From positions 55,098 to 119,097 of the forward strand of contig NZ_APNG01000014.1 of assembly GCF_040361255.1 (NCBI RefSeq): a stretch of 64,000 bases of DNA, given 5' to 3'. The notes under the pieces are model-generated. The model ran no database searches and was not told where the DNA came from. It worked only from the letters and a program-made list of their open reading frames with translations. Shown one piece after another: positions 52,805-61,649 of the stretch; positions within the stretch are counted from its first letter, which is position 1; each line of letters opens with the position of its first letter. Origin of the DNA: Salinisphaera sp040361255 (GTDB taxonomy: Bacteria > Pseudomonadota > Gammaproteobacteria > Nevskiales > Salinisphaeraceae). The position numbers were made by a program, and so were the translations under genes.

Positions 52805-54058
52805 TCAGGCGCCGCCGAAAAGAACGATGAACTGAAACACGCCGACCGCCAGGCCCAGTGCGGCGCCGACCGTAATGAGAATCCACTCGTCCTCTTCGAA
52901 CGCCGGGCGCAACATGCCTTCGAACTTGCGCGGCGAGAGCTGGCTCATGCGTTCCACCAGTGTCTGCTCGATCGCCATGGTGCGATTCGTATAGCTGATG
53001 AACTCCTGCATGGTGGGCGATGCGCTGCCCTGCGCATCGGGCGTGTATTCGATCAGACGCTCGACCGCCGTCTGCTTGAGCCGAATATAGTTCACGTCCC
53101 CCACGGTCCAGCTCATGAAGGACCCCACCGGGCCCGCGCTTTCATCGACCGCCTCACCGACATGGTGGGCAATGATGGCGAAGATACGATCCGAATACGG
53201 GCCCTTGAGCACCTGCTGGAGGATATTGGCCGGCGCGAGCACCTCGTTGGCCACGAGGTCACCGTAGGCCCGGGCCACATCGGCCTGGCGCTTGAAGAAC
53301 AGGCCATGCAATTCGAACGGGCCGATCCGATGCTTGTCCTTGGGGTTGAAGATCATCTTCAGCGCGGCCCAGTTGGTGAACCAGCCCACCAGCATGCCGA
53401 ACAACGGCAACAGCCACCACGGCTGAAAGAACATCCAGACAAACATCTGAACCATGCCCAGCGGGAAGCCGAAATAGGCACCCGAACGCGCAATGAACTT
53501 GAACTCTTCCTTGCCGGTTTCCAGAAAGATGCGGTTCATCAGTTCCTTGTGATGAACCAGATTGGTCACGACCATATCCTTGAGGTCGAACACCTGATTC
53601 ACATCCGAGCGCAGATCGCGCACGGTATCGGCGATCGCACCCGGCACCGCCGCCTGCACACGGGCAACGATAGTGTCGCGCGCGGCCTGCGGGGTACGCG
53701 CCCACACCGTGGGGTGGTGCTCCTGCATGACTTCGTTGACGAGATCTTCGGTCATCTCGTTGAGCGGCCGGGTGAGCTTGTCGGCCACCTCGTCCGGGTC
53801 CAGGCGCGCGAAGATCTCTTCGCTGTCGATCAGGTTCTGGGTGATCGTGTCGGTGGCGATCGCCGACATCTTGGCTGCCTTGCGCGGCACGATGCCCTGC
53901 CAGCCGAGAAACGGCTTCCAGATGCCCACGAACTCGATCGGATGAAACATCATCCAGATCGCCACGCGGTTGGTGATATAGCCGATTATCGCGCTGATAA
54001 ACGGCATGGACGCATACTTCCAGAACGTCGCGGTTCCCAGAAACGCCAAGTCCATCAT
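52805..54058 (-). CDS. DUF445-family membrane protein
   Basis: A 417-residue protein with an N-terminal membrane segment (FISAIIGYITNRVAIWMMFH), an internal pair of hydrophobic stretches (MVQMFVWMFFQPWWLLPLFG, MLVGWFTNWAALKMIF) and a C-terminal helix (VGAALGLAVGVFQFIVLFGG). The twice-occurring TNxxAxxMxF element after a hydrophobic stretch is the hallmark of DUF445. Function unknown. The ATG at 54058 has GAGGAG upstream and is preferred over a GTG at 54085. Confidence 0.85.
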   Translation of the reverse strand: MMDLAFLGTATFWKYASMPFISAIIGYITNRVAIWMMFHPIEFVGIWKPFLGWQGIVPRKAAKMSAIATDTITQNLIDSEEIFARLDPDEVADKLTRPLNEMTEDLVNEVMQEHHPTVWARTPQAARDTIVARVQAAVPGAIADTVRDLRSDVNQVFDLKDMVVTNLVHHKELMNRIFLETGKEEFKFIARSGAYFGFPLGMVQMFVWMFFQPWWLLPLFGMLVGWFTNWAALKMIFNPKDKHRIGPFELHGLFFKRQADVARAYGDLVANEVLAPANILQQVLKGPYSDRIFAIIAHHVGEAVDESAGPVGSFMSWTVGDVNYIRLKQTAVERLIEYTPDAQGSASPTMQEFISYTNRTMAIEQTLVERMSQLSPRKFEGMLRPAFEEDEWILITVGAALGLAVGVFQFIVLFGGA

Positions 54059-54227
54059 GAAACCGGTCTCCTCGTAATCCTGCACGGGCTCGTGTTGTTG
54101 TTATTGTCGCGATTCGAAGGCCAGCCAGACGGCTCGGAAAAGATCGCGTTTTCGAATCAACATACAGCCATTAACGAACGCTGTCGCCTATCGCACGCAA
54201 TTTTTTGCTGCGCAATCCAGCCGCCCA

Positions 54228-54254
54228 ATAAAAAGGCCCCGCAAAGCGGGGCCT
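54228..54254 (-). terminator. Rho-independent terminator of the symporter gene
   Basis: Perfect 9-bp stem (54234-54242 / 54246-54254) with loop AAA; on the minus strand it is followed by a T-rich run. It lies 29 bases after the symporter stop. Confidence 0.92.
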
Positions 54255-54282
54255 CGTCAGGCGTATCGTCACTCGCGGGCGC

Positions 54283-56049
54283 TTAGCGCAGCGAGCCCGG
54301 AATACGCACGTTATCGACCAGCTCCTGGACTTCGGCCGGCGGCGGCGCGGTCACCCGCGACACCAGAAAGGCCACCACGAAGTTGATCAGCGCACCAATC
54401 GCGCCAAACGACTCCGGCTGGATACCGAACATCCAGTTCGACGCGTTATCAGCGAACAGGTTGGTCCCCGGCACGAAGAATACCCCCTTGTACAAGAAGA
54501 TATAGACGATGGTCACGGTCAGCCCGGCCAGCATGCCGGCGATACCACCTTCCCGATTCATGCGCTTGGAGAACACGCCCATAAGCAGCACGGGGAACAG
54601 TGACGAGGCTGCCAAGCCAAACGCCAGTGCCACCACTTCCGCCGCAAACCCGGGTGGGTTGATGCCCAGATAACCGGCCACCAGAATCGCCCCGGTCATG
54701 GCGATACGGCCCGCCATGAGCTCCCCCTTCTCGCTGATATCGGGCCTGAGCATGCTCTTGAGCAGGTCATGCGAAATGGCCGACGAGATGGCCAGCAACA
54801 ACCCAGCCGCTGTCGACAACGCAGCAGCCACACCACCCGCTGCCACAAGCGCGATTACCCATGCCGGCAGCTGTGCGATTTCCGGATTGGCAAGCACCAT
54901 GATGTCACGGTCGACATTGACCATTTCATTGCCTTGCCAGCCATTGCTTTCGGCCGTGGCCTGGAACTCGGGGTTCTTGTCGTTGTAGTACTGGATCCGG
55001 CCGTCGCCGTTCTTGTCTTCGAAGCCCAGCAGGCCCGTGCCTTCCCAGGTCTTGAACCACTGCGGGCGTTGTTCGTATTCCAGATTGGAATTGGCCTCGC
55101 CCACCGGGCCGGTCTGTACCGTTTCCATCAGATTCAAGCGTGCCATTGCACCGACCGCCGGCGCGGTGGTGTAGAGAATGGCAATGAAGAACAACGCCCA
55201 GCCCACCGACTTACGCGCATCGCTGACCTTGCGCACGGTAAAAAAGCGGATGATCACGTGCGGCAAGCCTGCCGTACCGATCATCAGCGACAAGGTGAGC
55301 ATGAAGATATTCAGCGTCGAATGCTCGGGGTTGGTAAATCGGTCGAAACCGAGTTCGGTAATCACCCCGTCGAGTTTTTCCAGCAGATAGACCCCGCTGC
55401 CATCGGCCATGGTCGAACCCAGCCCGATCTGCGGCAACGGCACGCCGGTGAGCTGAATCGAGATGAAGATCGCCGGCACCGTGAACGCGAAAATCAGCAC
55501 GATGTACTGCGCGATCTGGGTGTAGGTGATGCCCTTCATGCCGCCAAGCACCGCATAGACGAAGACCACGCCCATGCCGATCAATACGCCGGTTTCGAAC
55601 TCCACCTCCAGAAAACGTCCGAAGGCCACGCCCACGCCTTTCATCTGCCCGATCACATACGTAATCGAGGCCACGATCAGGCAGATGATCGCCACCGTAC
55701 GCGCCACGTTGGAGTAATAGCGCGCGCCCACGAACGCCGGCACCGTAAAGCTGCCGAACTTGCGCAGATACGGCGCCAGCAGCAGTGCCAGCAGCACGAA
55801 GCCACCGGTCCAGCCCATCAGATAGGGCGAGGCGTTATAGCCCAGAAAGGCGATCAGCCCGGCCATCGAGATGAACGAGGCCGCACTCATCCAGTCCGCG
55901 GCCGTGGCCATGCCGTTGGCCACCGGCCCGACACCACCGCCGGCCACATAGAAGTCCTCCGTGCTCCCCGCACGCGAGGCGATCGCGATGACGAAATACA
56001 GCAGAAAACTGCCGCCCACCGCAAGATAAATCCAGGTTTGTGTATCCAT
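54283..56049 (-). CDS. Sodium:solute symporter, large subunit (SSS family)
   Basis: A 588-residue Na+-coupled transporter with about 13 hydrophobic spans. SSS-family segments include EDFYVAGGGVGPVANGMATA, AADWMSAASFISMAGLIAF, GGMKGITYTQIAQYIVL and AAALSTAAGLLLAISSAISH. It belongs to the two-subunit branch whose partner is a DUF4212 protein, encoded 9 bases upstream. The substrate is probably a short carboxylate such as acetate (ActP-like), but specificity is not evident. Unusually, a hydrophilic loop carries a DxNxDG calcium-binding-like motif at residues 345-356. Confidence 0.88.
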   Translation of the reverse strand: MDTQTWIYLAVGGSFLLYFVIAIASRAGSTEDFYVAGGGVGPVANGMATAADWMSAASFISMAGLIAFLGYNASPYLMGWTGGFVLLALLLAPYLRKFGSFTVPAFVGARYYSNVARTVAIICLIVASITYVIGQMKGVGVAFGRFLEVEFETGVLIGMGVVFVYAVLGGMKGITYTQIAQYIVLIFAFTVPAIFISIQLTGVPLPQIGLGSTMADGSGVYLLEKLDGVITELGFDRFTNPEHSTLNIFMLTLSLMIGTAGLPHVIIRFFTVRKVSDARKSVGWALFFIAILYTTAPAVGAMARLNLMETVQTGPVGEANSNLEYEQRPQWFKTWEGTGLLGFEDKNGDGRIQYYNDKNPEFQATAESNGWQGNEMVNVDRDIMVLANPEIAQLPAWVIALVAAGGVAAALSTAAGLLLAISSAISHDLLKSMLRPDISEKGELMAGRIAMTGAILVAGYLGINPPGFAAEVVALAFGLAASSLFPVLLMGVFSKRMNREGGIAGMLAGLTVTIVYIFLYKGVFFVPGTNLFADNASNWMFGIQPESFGAIGALINFVVAFLVSRVTAPPPAEVQELVDNVRIPGSLR

Positions 56050-56058
56050 GGGTGCGCT

Positions 56059-56328
56059 CTATTCCTTTTCTTCGACGCCGAATTCCCGATCGATCTTGTT
56101 CATGCGAAATGCATAGAAGAAGATCAGGAACAAGAACACGTAAATGGCGCCCTGCTGGGCAAAGAAATACCCCAGCGGATAGCCACCGATATGGAAATTG
56201 TTGAGCACGTCCACGAGCAGAATGCCGCAGCCGTAGGACACCACGAACCATACGACCAGCAGCTTGAGTACAAGCCGGATATTGGCTTGCCAGTACGCCG
56301 CGGCCGCATCGGATGGCCGATCGGACAT
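56059..56328 (-). CDS. Sodium symporter small subunit (DUF4212)
   Basis: An 89-residue protein with two membrane helices (LVLKLLVVWFVVSYGCGILL and QGAIYVFLFLIFFYAFRM). It starts YWQANIRLVLKLL after a short polar leader and matches the small-subunit family that accompanies SSS transporters. The ATG at 56328 has GGAGG just upstream; an ATG four codons earlier is also in frame. It forms an operon with the large subunit. Confidence 0.88.
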   Translation of the reverse strand: MSDRPSDAAAAYWQANIRLVLKLLVVWFVVSYGCGILLVDVLNNFHIGGYPLGYFFAQQGAIYVFLFLIFFYAFRMNKIDREFGVEEKE

Positions 56329-56855
56329 ATCCCCCTCCATTGTTATGAATTGTCCGCAACCATCCTCGGGTAGCGGTGGAGAAGCGACAATGAGACTTTT
56401 GGCTATTCAACCATTTGTGTAGCCCGGTATGCCGAAAGCCTGCGAATAAATAATGTATTGACCATGCAGCGTACCTACCTGCGCCACCAGACAGCATCGT
56501 TGTTCGGCCACGGCCTCGGCATGGACATCTTTACGTCTCTGACTAAACGATGCCGCCAGCTATCGATACGCTGCGTGAACCATCCGCTTGGGCCCTCACT
56601 GGCTAGATATTTCCACTCGAATTCGAAGCGCGTTAAAACACCCGCCCTACAATTCAAATATGCCCGACGAACGGCAAATGAATCGAATAAAGCCCGCCTG
56701 CGACTTACCAACCGGTTCGATATCGATACGTCGCACTAATGTCATATCAATATGCCTAGATACCCTGCCTAAGGGAGCTTTTATTCAATCGAGCGTATCT
56801 TGGGCCAGCGCTGCGTGCCTGCGTGGCCGGCCAAGCAAGGCGGGGAGCTTGAAGC
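56329..56855. other. Intergenic region between divergent units
   Basis: About 530 bases between the minus-strand symporter operon and the plus-strand PHP lipoprotein gene. It is AT-richer toward 56720-56780 and probably contains both promoters. A 93-codon plus-strand frame (56458-56739) has no family features and is not annotated. Confidence 0.5.
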
Positions 56856-59579
56856 ATGAAGCGTTTGCTCGCGGTGGTCGCGATCGTATTGGGCATCGTA
56901 GGCTGCAACGATTCCGATTCCGATTCCGACGTGGCGTTGGCTAACCCTCCAGCACAGGAGCAGCCCATTCAACCGGCTGTCCGGCTACAAATCGTCATCA
57001 TCGGCGACGGCCGAGGCCGCGTTTCGACCGGGCCTGGCGGGCAAAGCTGCGAACAGTCGTGCGAGATCGAAAGACCTGCCAATAGCACCACCACGCTCGG
57101 CGCCAACGCCGCCGATCGGAGCCGTTTCGCAGGCTGGGGCGGTGCCTGCCAGGGCAGCCGTGCGTGCAGTATTTCCGGCACGGGCACGCAAACGGTGACC
57201 GCGCGCTTTGAACCCACCCCGCCCCCCGGAAGCTGGCTCGCCGGCGATGGCCATGTCCACGACGACCACTCCTCGGACGGCAGTTTTCTACGGCAACTGT
57301 TCGACGATACCGGCCCCGGAACCACCGCCACCGACGACCAGATCGGCTTCGGCGTATCACAGCAGCTGGATTGGATGGTACTCACCGACCATCGCACCTA
57401 CGACCAGCACTGGGATCCGACCTGGGACAGCGACCAAGTCCTGCTTATCGCCGGTGAAGAAGCCAACGGCAGCCCGCACTGTACGGTGTTCGGTGCGATC
57501 GATACGGCGGTCCAGGGCGACGAGCCCGAAAACGATCCGGGTTTTCGCACCATCCAGCAATCGATCTGGGACGTACGCGCCCAGGGCGCACTATGGAATC
57601 AGGCGCATCCCGACCGGCGCAGCTACGACCGCGAAACCGATACCCCGACCGCGAAGAACTACGCCAGTCAGATCGGCCAGTCACTCGCAGAAATCTGGAA
57701 CAAGGGGGAAAACCCGGAATCCGAAATCGATTACGCTGAAAATCGCTGGAACCGCGGTTGGCGTTTCGGCGTGGTCGGGGCGAGCGACAATCACGACCGG
57801 CTGCTGTGGTCGATTTCCGGCCCCGGCAAACCGACGACCTGGGTCTACGCCGCCGATCGTACCGAGCGTAGCCTACTCTCGGCGATGGCCGCCGGCCGAA
57901 CGGTGGTCAGCGCGGACCGCGACGCGCCATTCCCTAACATCGAGGCCGACGCCCAGAGGGACGGCGTTTTCGAAGGCATCGTCGGCAGCGAACTGCTGAC
58001 ACAGCCGAATCAAGACATCGAACTACGTATCTCGGCGCGCAATGCGCGCGGCAATCGCGTGCTCGTGTATCAAAGCCCCGGTCGGGACGACGGGCCGGGC
58101 AATCCGATCGATCCAGTGCTCGAATTCGAGCCTGGCGAAGACGAAAGCACGCGTACGATAACGGTCAAAGCGCCCGCGACGGGGCATCGCTGGTGGTATG
58201 TCATGGTGCGCGGCCCGAGTGCGCTACCGTCCGGCCTGGAAGCGCCTACCGACCTGCCCGATCAACTGCGCGCCGTCACGTCACCGATTTTCGTTTCCGT
58301 GACGGGCGACTACGCCGAACCGGCGCCGGAAGTCGCCATACCCGCGGACCGCGCACAACCCGACGGCGCACACCGTCTCTTCGGCGCCAATACGGGCTTC
58401 GCCGGCTTCGCCGATCTCGCAGGCGGCGATTTCGCCACCCACTACGTCGCCGAGGCGCATACCGAGACCGCCACCCGGATCGTATATCGGCGCCGGGATG
58501 CGGCCAATGAATTCAGCGCGGTAACGGTTCTGAGCGAATCCGCTGTCAACGCGCGCTTTCCCCGGATCGCTGTGTCCGGGCTCAATGTCTGGGTGGTATG
58601 GCAAGAGGATAGCGATACACAGCGCCCGCGTCGGCCGCGTATCCGTCTCAAGCATAGCGGCGACGGCGGTCTGAGCTGGGAGACCACGCGCACACTGTCG
58701 AACGGCGCGGGACGTGCCATGCATCCGGCTATTGCCCTTATGCCCGACGGCGCGCCAGTCGTGGTCTGGCAAGACAATGCCCGCGCCGAAGGTGTGGGAT
58801 TAGGCGCCTTCGATATTTTCGCGTTCATCGTCGGCCGTGATGCGCAGCCGATCAATCTATCCGGGGCCACCAAGCAGACGCGGGCCGCTAACCCGCTCGA
58901 TACGCGCAGCGCGCGATACCCGGCATCGCTATTCCCCGCGGTGGCGGTATCGAAGAACGCCACCATCGCAGTGGCCTGGCATGACAACCGCTACGATCAG
59001 GAACCGCTCTGGACAGGCCAGGTAGGCCGCGGGGAAGGCACCGATCCGGATGATTGGGAAATCCTCGTGGCGACGCGTACCGCGCAGGCCGAGAACTGGT
59101 CGGCGCCAGTCAACGCCAGCAACGATGCCAGCCGTGCCGCCTGGCATGCCGATCTGGCCTTCACCGATAACGGCGAGCTAATCGTGGCCTGGGACGCAAA
59201 GCGCAACGATGATTCGTCCGGGCGCGATCTGTATATCCGGTCTGCGCGATCCGACGACCAAGGCGCACACTTTTCGGCAGTGGTCGACGTGACCGCGGAA
59301 AGCGAGCCCGGCATGGCCCGCCGGCCGGCTTTCGGACACCGCGCCAATGGCGCATTAACCCTGAGCTGGTCGGACAGCCGCAGTGCCGACTGGCGGTGGC
59401 GCATTTTTGCGGCCGACGTGACCGACGACGGTTTCGCGACGCCCGTACCCGTAACCGGCCCCGGTAACGCCACCTTCCAGCGGCTCGCCGCAGGCGAGCT
59501 CGTATTCACCAGCGATCGCGCACTACAACGCGTCCAGCGCGACAACCGATTTGGTGTGTTCTCGGTGTCTTTGCACTAG
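56856..59579 (+). CDS. Large lipoprotein with B-repeat, PHP-type metallohydrolase and propeller-like domains
   Basis: A 907-residue secreted lipoprotein (signal MKRLLAVVAIVLGIVGC, lipidated Cys17). After an Asp/Ser linker comes a bacterial-repeat module with paired cysteines (GGQSCEQSCE; RFAGWGGACQGSRACSI). A PHP/CehA-like metallohydrolase domain follows at about 127-400: WLAGDGHVHDDHSSDGSFLR, LDWMVLTDHRTYDQH, LLIAGEEANGSPHC, NQAHPDRR and VVGASDNHDRLLW supply His/Asp/Glu metal ligands. The C-terminal half (about 520-905) has repeated W/V-rich strands (VVWQEDSD, VVWQDNA, VAWHDNRYD, IVAWDAKRND) like a sialidase-type beta-propeller. The substrate is unknown. It is followed 42 bases later by a phosphatase gene. 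Confidence 0.8.
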   Translation: MKRLLAVVAIVLGIVGCNDSDSDSDVALANPPAQEQPIQPAVRLQIVIIGDGRGRVSTGPGGQSCEQSCEIERPANSTTTLGANAADRSRFAGWGGACQGSRACSISGTGTQTVTARFEPTPPPGSWLAGDGHVHDDHSSDGSFLRQLFDDTGPGTTATDDQIGFGVSQQLDWMVLTDHRTYDQHWDPTWDSDQVLLIAGEEANGSPHCTVFGAIDTAVQGDEPENDPGFRTIQQSIWDVRAQGALWNQAHPDRRSYDRETDTPTAKNYASQIGQSLAEIWNKGENPESEIDYAENRWNRGWRFGVVGASDNHDRLLWSISGPGKPTTWVYAADRTERSLLSAMAAGRTVVSADRDAPFPNIEADAQRDGVFEGIVGSELLTQPNQDIELRISARNARGNRVLVYQSPGRDDGPGNPIDPVLEFEPGEDESTRTITVKAPATGHRWWYVMVRGPSALPSGLEAPTDLPDQLRAVTSPIFVSVTGDYAEPAPEVAIPADRAQPDGAHRLFGANTGFAGFADLAGGDFATHYVAEAHTETATRIVYRRRDAANEFSAVTVLSESAVNARFPRIAVSGLNVWVVWQEDSDTQRPRRPRIRLKHSGDGGLSWETTRTLSNGAGRAMHPAIALMPDGAPVVVWQDNARAEGVGLGAFDIFAFIVGRDAQPINLSGATKQTRAANPLDTRSARYPASLFPAVAVSKNATIAVAWHDNRYDQEPLWTGQVGRGEGTDPDDWEILVATRTAQAENWSAPVNASNDASRAAWHADLAFTDNGELIVAWDAKRNDDSSGRDLYIRSARSDDQGAHFSAVVDVTAESEPGMARRPAFGHRANGALTLSWSDSRSADWRWRIFAADVTDDGFATPVPVTGPGNATFQRLAAGELVFTSDRALQRVQRDNRFGVFSVSLH

Positions 59580-59621
59580 CCGTAGGCAAGCGCGCGGCAT
59601 ACCGCTTGTCGGGAGAGCGAC

Positions 59622-61136
59622 ATGAAAAAGTCGACGGATACAGTCAACAACGCACGGCGACGGATACTCGGCTACGGTTTACGCGGCGCCGCAATCGCGG
59701 CGGGCGGGCCGTTGCTGTGGGGTTGTAGCGACGATACGCCAGTCGACTTGGGCGCCGGCCGGGCGCCCACCGGACCAAGCGATCCGCAAACGCCGCCCGC
59801 CTCACCTGAACGGTGTGCGCCGGCAAATCTGGCGCAATCGCCGCGCGGCATACATGTAAGTTTTACCGACGATCCCGTGCGAACGCGCACGCTTACGTGG
59901 TATACCGACGGCCTCGACGACCCTGGCTCGCAACTGGAATACGGGCCGGTCACACGTGCCATGAGCGCCGAAGACATCGCCTGCGCCCCCTTTCCCGGGC
60001 GCATCGAGGGCAGTGCCGAACAAGCCTTCGGCACGAACGTACTGACCCATGCGGCCACGGCTACCGGCCTCGATGCCGGCCTGCCCATACGCTATCGCGT
60101 TGGCGCGCCCGGCCGCTGGTCGAACGTCAAGGTCCTTGCACCCACACCACAAGGCCCGTTGCGGTTCTGCCATTTCGGCGATCACGGGCTCAAACAGGCC
60201 AGTCTCGCCGTGCTCGACGGTGTACGCGAACGCAACCCGGACCTGCTGTTCATCGCCGGCGATCTGTCGTATGCCAATGGCGATCAACCCCAATGGGATA
60301 CCTGGTTCGACCGGCTCGCACCTTACGCCTCGACGCTGCCGGTCATGACCGCGCCGGGTAATCACGAAGAAGAAGACAACGGTGGCAAGGCCTATCGAAG
60401 CCGCATACGCCAGCCCGGCCAAAATACGCGATATGCAATGACCTACGGCAACGTCCATTTCGTTGTAAGCACGGGCGGCTCGCTGCTCGGCAACAATGTC
60501 GTCCAGGACCTGGATCTGGTCGCCGAACTGGCCTGGCTCGAAATCGAGCTTGCCCAGGCCGCGTTGCGTCGCGCCAAGGGCGAAATCGATTTCATCATCC
60601 TGGTACAGCACTACACCCTCTGGACCGACCAAGAGGGTCGCGAGCCTGCCTCACCCGCGCTGGTTCTGTTCGAAGAAGACAAACTACTACGCTACGGCGT
60701 AGACCTGGCCATGGTCGGCCACGATCATATCTACCAACGCTCCAAACCGATGGGGCGAGGCCTGCCGCAAGAAAACGGCTATATTCAGGTCACCGGCGGC
60801 AGCGGCGGCGTCGGCCTGCGTGGTTTCGCGCCCATCAGCGAATGGTCGGCCGCCCATGCCGTACGCTACTGCTTTACGGAATACAACGTCGACGGCAAAC
60901 GCCTCACCGCCACCACTTGGGCGGTCGATAATGAAGACAACACGCTCGCCGGCGCCCGCCTGAACGCGATCGACACGTTCGAGCTGCGCTCGCGCAATAG
61001 CGACGAACGCCAACTGTTCGCCAGACCCGGCCGAAGCGAGCTGCTCAACGCCGACCAGACCCAGGCCATGCTGCGCCATACCCGCGAACGCAACGCCTTG
61101 CACGACAGCCTGGAAGCGATCTCCCGGCGTCGCTAG
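59622..61136 (+). CDS. Tat-exported purple-acid-phosphatase-like lipoprotein
   Basis: A 504-residue metallophosphoesterase. The N-terminus has a twin-arginine signal (NNARRRILGYGLRGAAIAAG) ending in a lipobox (LLWGC, Cys35), so it is probably folded first, exported by Tat and then lipidated. A fibronectin-like domain (about 75-165) precedes the catalytic domain, where all metal-ligand motifs are visible: FCHFGDHG, FIAGDLSYANGD, APGNHEEE, ILVQHYTLW and MVGHDHIYQRS. This is the purple acid phosphatase pattern. It is likely co-transcribed with the PHP lipoprotein and may act with it on phosphorylated substrates in the envelope. Confidence 0.88.
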   Translation: MKKSTDTVNNARRRILGYGLRGAAIAAGGPLLWGCSDDTPVDLGAGRAPTGPSDPQTPPASPERCAPANLAQSPRGIHVSFTDDPVRTRTLTWYTDGLDDPGSQLEYGPVTRAMSAEDIACAPFPGRIEGSAEQAFGTNVLTHAATATGLDAGLPIRYRVGAPGRWSNVKVLAPTPQGPLRFCHFGDHGLKQASLAVLDGVRERNPDLLFIAGDLSYANGDQPQWDTWFDRLAPYASTLPVMTAPGNHEEEDNGGKAYRSRIRQPGQNTRYAMTYGNVHFVVSTGGSLLGNNVVQDLDLVAELAWLEIELAQAALRRAKGEIDFIILVQHYTLWTDQEGREPASPALVLFEEDKLLRYGVDLAMVGHDHIYQRSKPMGRGLPQENGYIQVTGGSGGVGLRGFAPISEWSAAHAVRYCFTEYNVDGKRLTATTWAVDNEDNTLAGARLNAIDTFELRSRNSDERQLFARPGRSELLNADQTQAMLRHTRERNALHDSLEAISRRR

Positions 61137-61649
61137 CGTCGTTTCTAAAACCACGCTCGAATAAGGCACAGACCGCGATTTTTTTGCTATCCCCACCACG
61201 TAAGCCGATTCGCGCTTGCCGTGTCGCCCGCTTTACCGGGCGTTACCCGTCGCGCCAGCTTCGACGCCACTTCGCTTCGAAAACGCCCAGTGCCGAGCAC
61301 ATCAAACCCTACAAGGGCTCATTCATCGTGCCCTTGCATGCATGCAGGCCCTGAGTGCACTACCCGACCTAAGGAATGGACGAACGAGGCAAGGGGTCAC
61401 CGGAGCAATCTGCCCCCAGGCTGTACCACCCAAAGCCTTCGCAGCCTTAGCCGGTCGGACGCTTCATCGGGCTAATATCTTGTTGTCTATCGGCATATTC
61501 CGAAACCAACGCAAGACGTACGCTCATCGGGCTATCGACGATAGACCGTCATATACCGACCGGGCGTATGGCCGTCCGTAGCGACTGACGCCCGAAACCC
61601 GAACAGGCATGGCAAAAGCTGTATTGCGCACGCGCTAGCGGGCATAGTA
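61137..61649. other. Intergenic region, nothing identified
   Basis: About 510 bases. A 121-codon plus-strand frame (61216-61581) has a low-complexity translation without domain features and no ribosome-binding site that I can see. No terminator or RNA gene supported. Confidence 0.5.

Noticed and set aside
54769..56373. 534-codon plus-strand frame antisense to the symporter
   Set aside because: His/Arg/Gln-rich low-complexity translation; the minus strand encodes a clear SSS transporter.
56458..56739. 93-codon frame upstream of the PHP lipoprotein
   Set aside because: No ribosome-binding site or recognisable feature; lies in what looks like promoter DNA.
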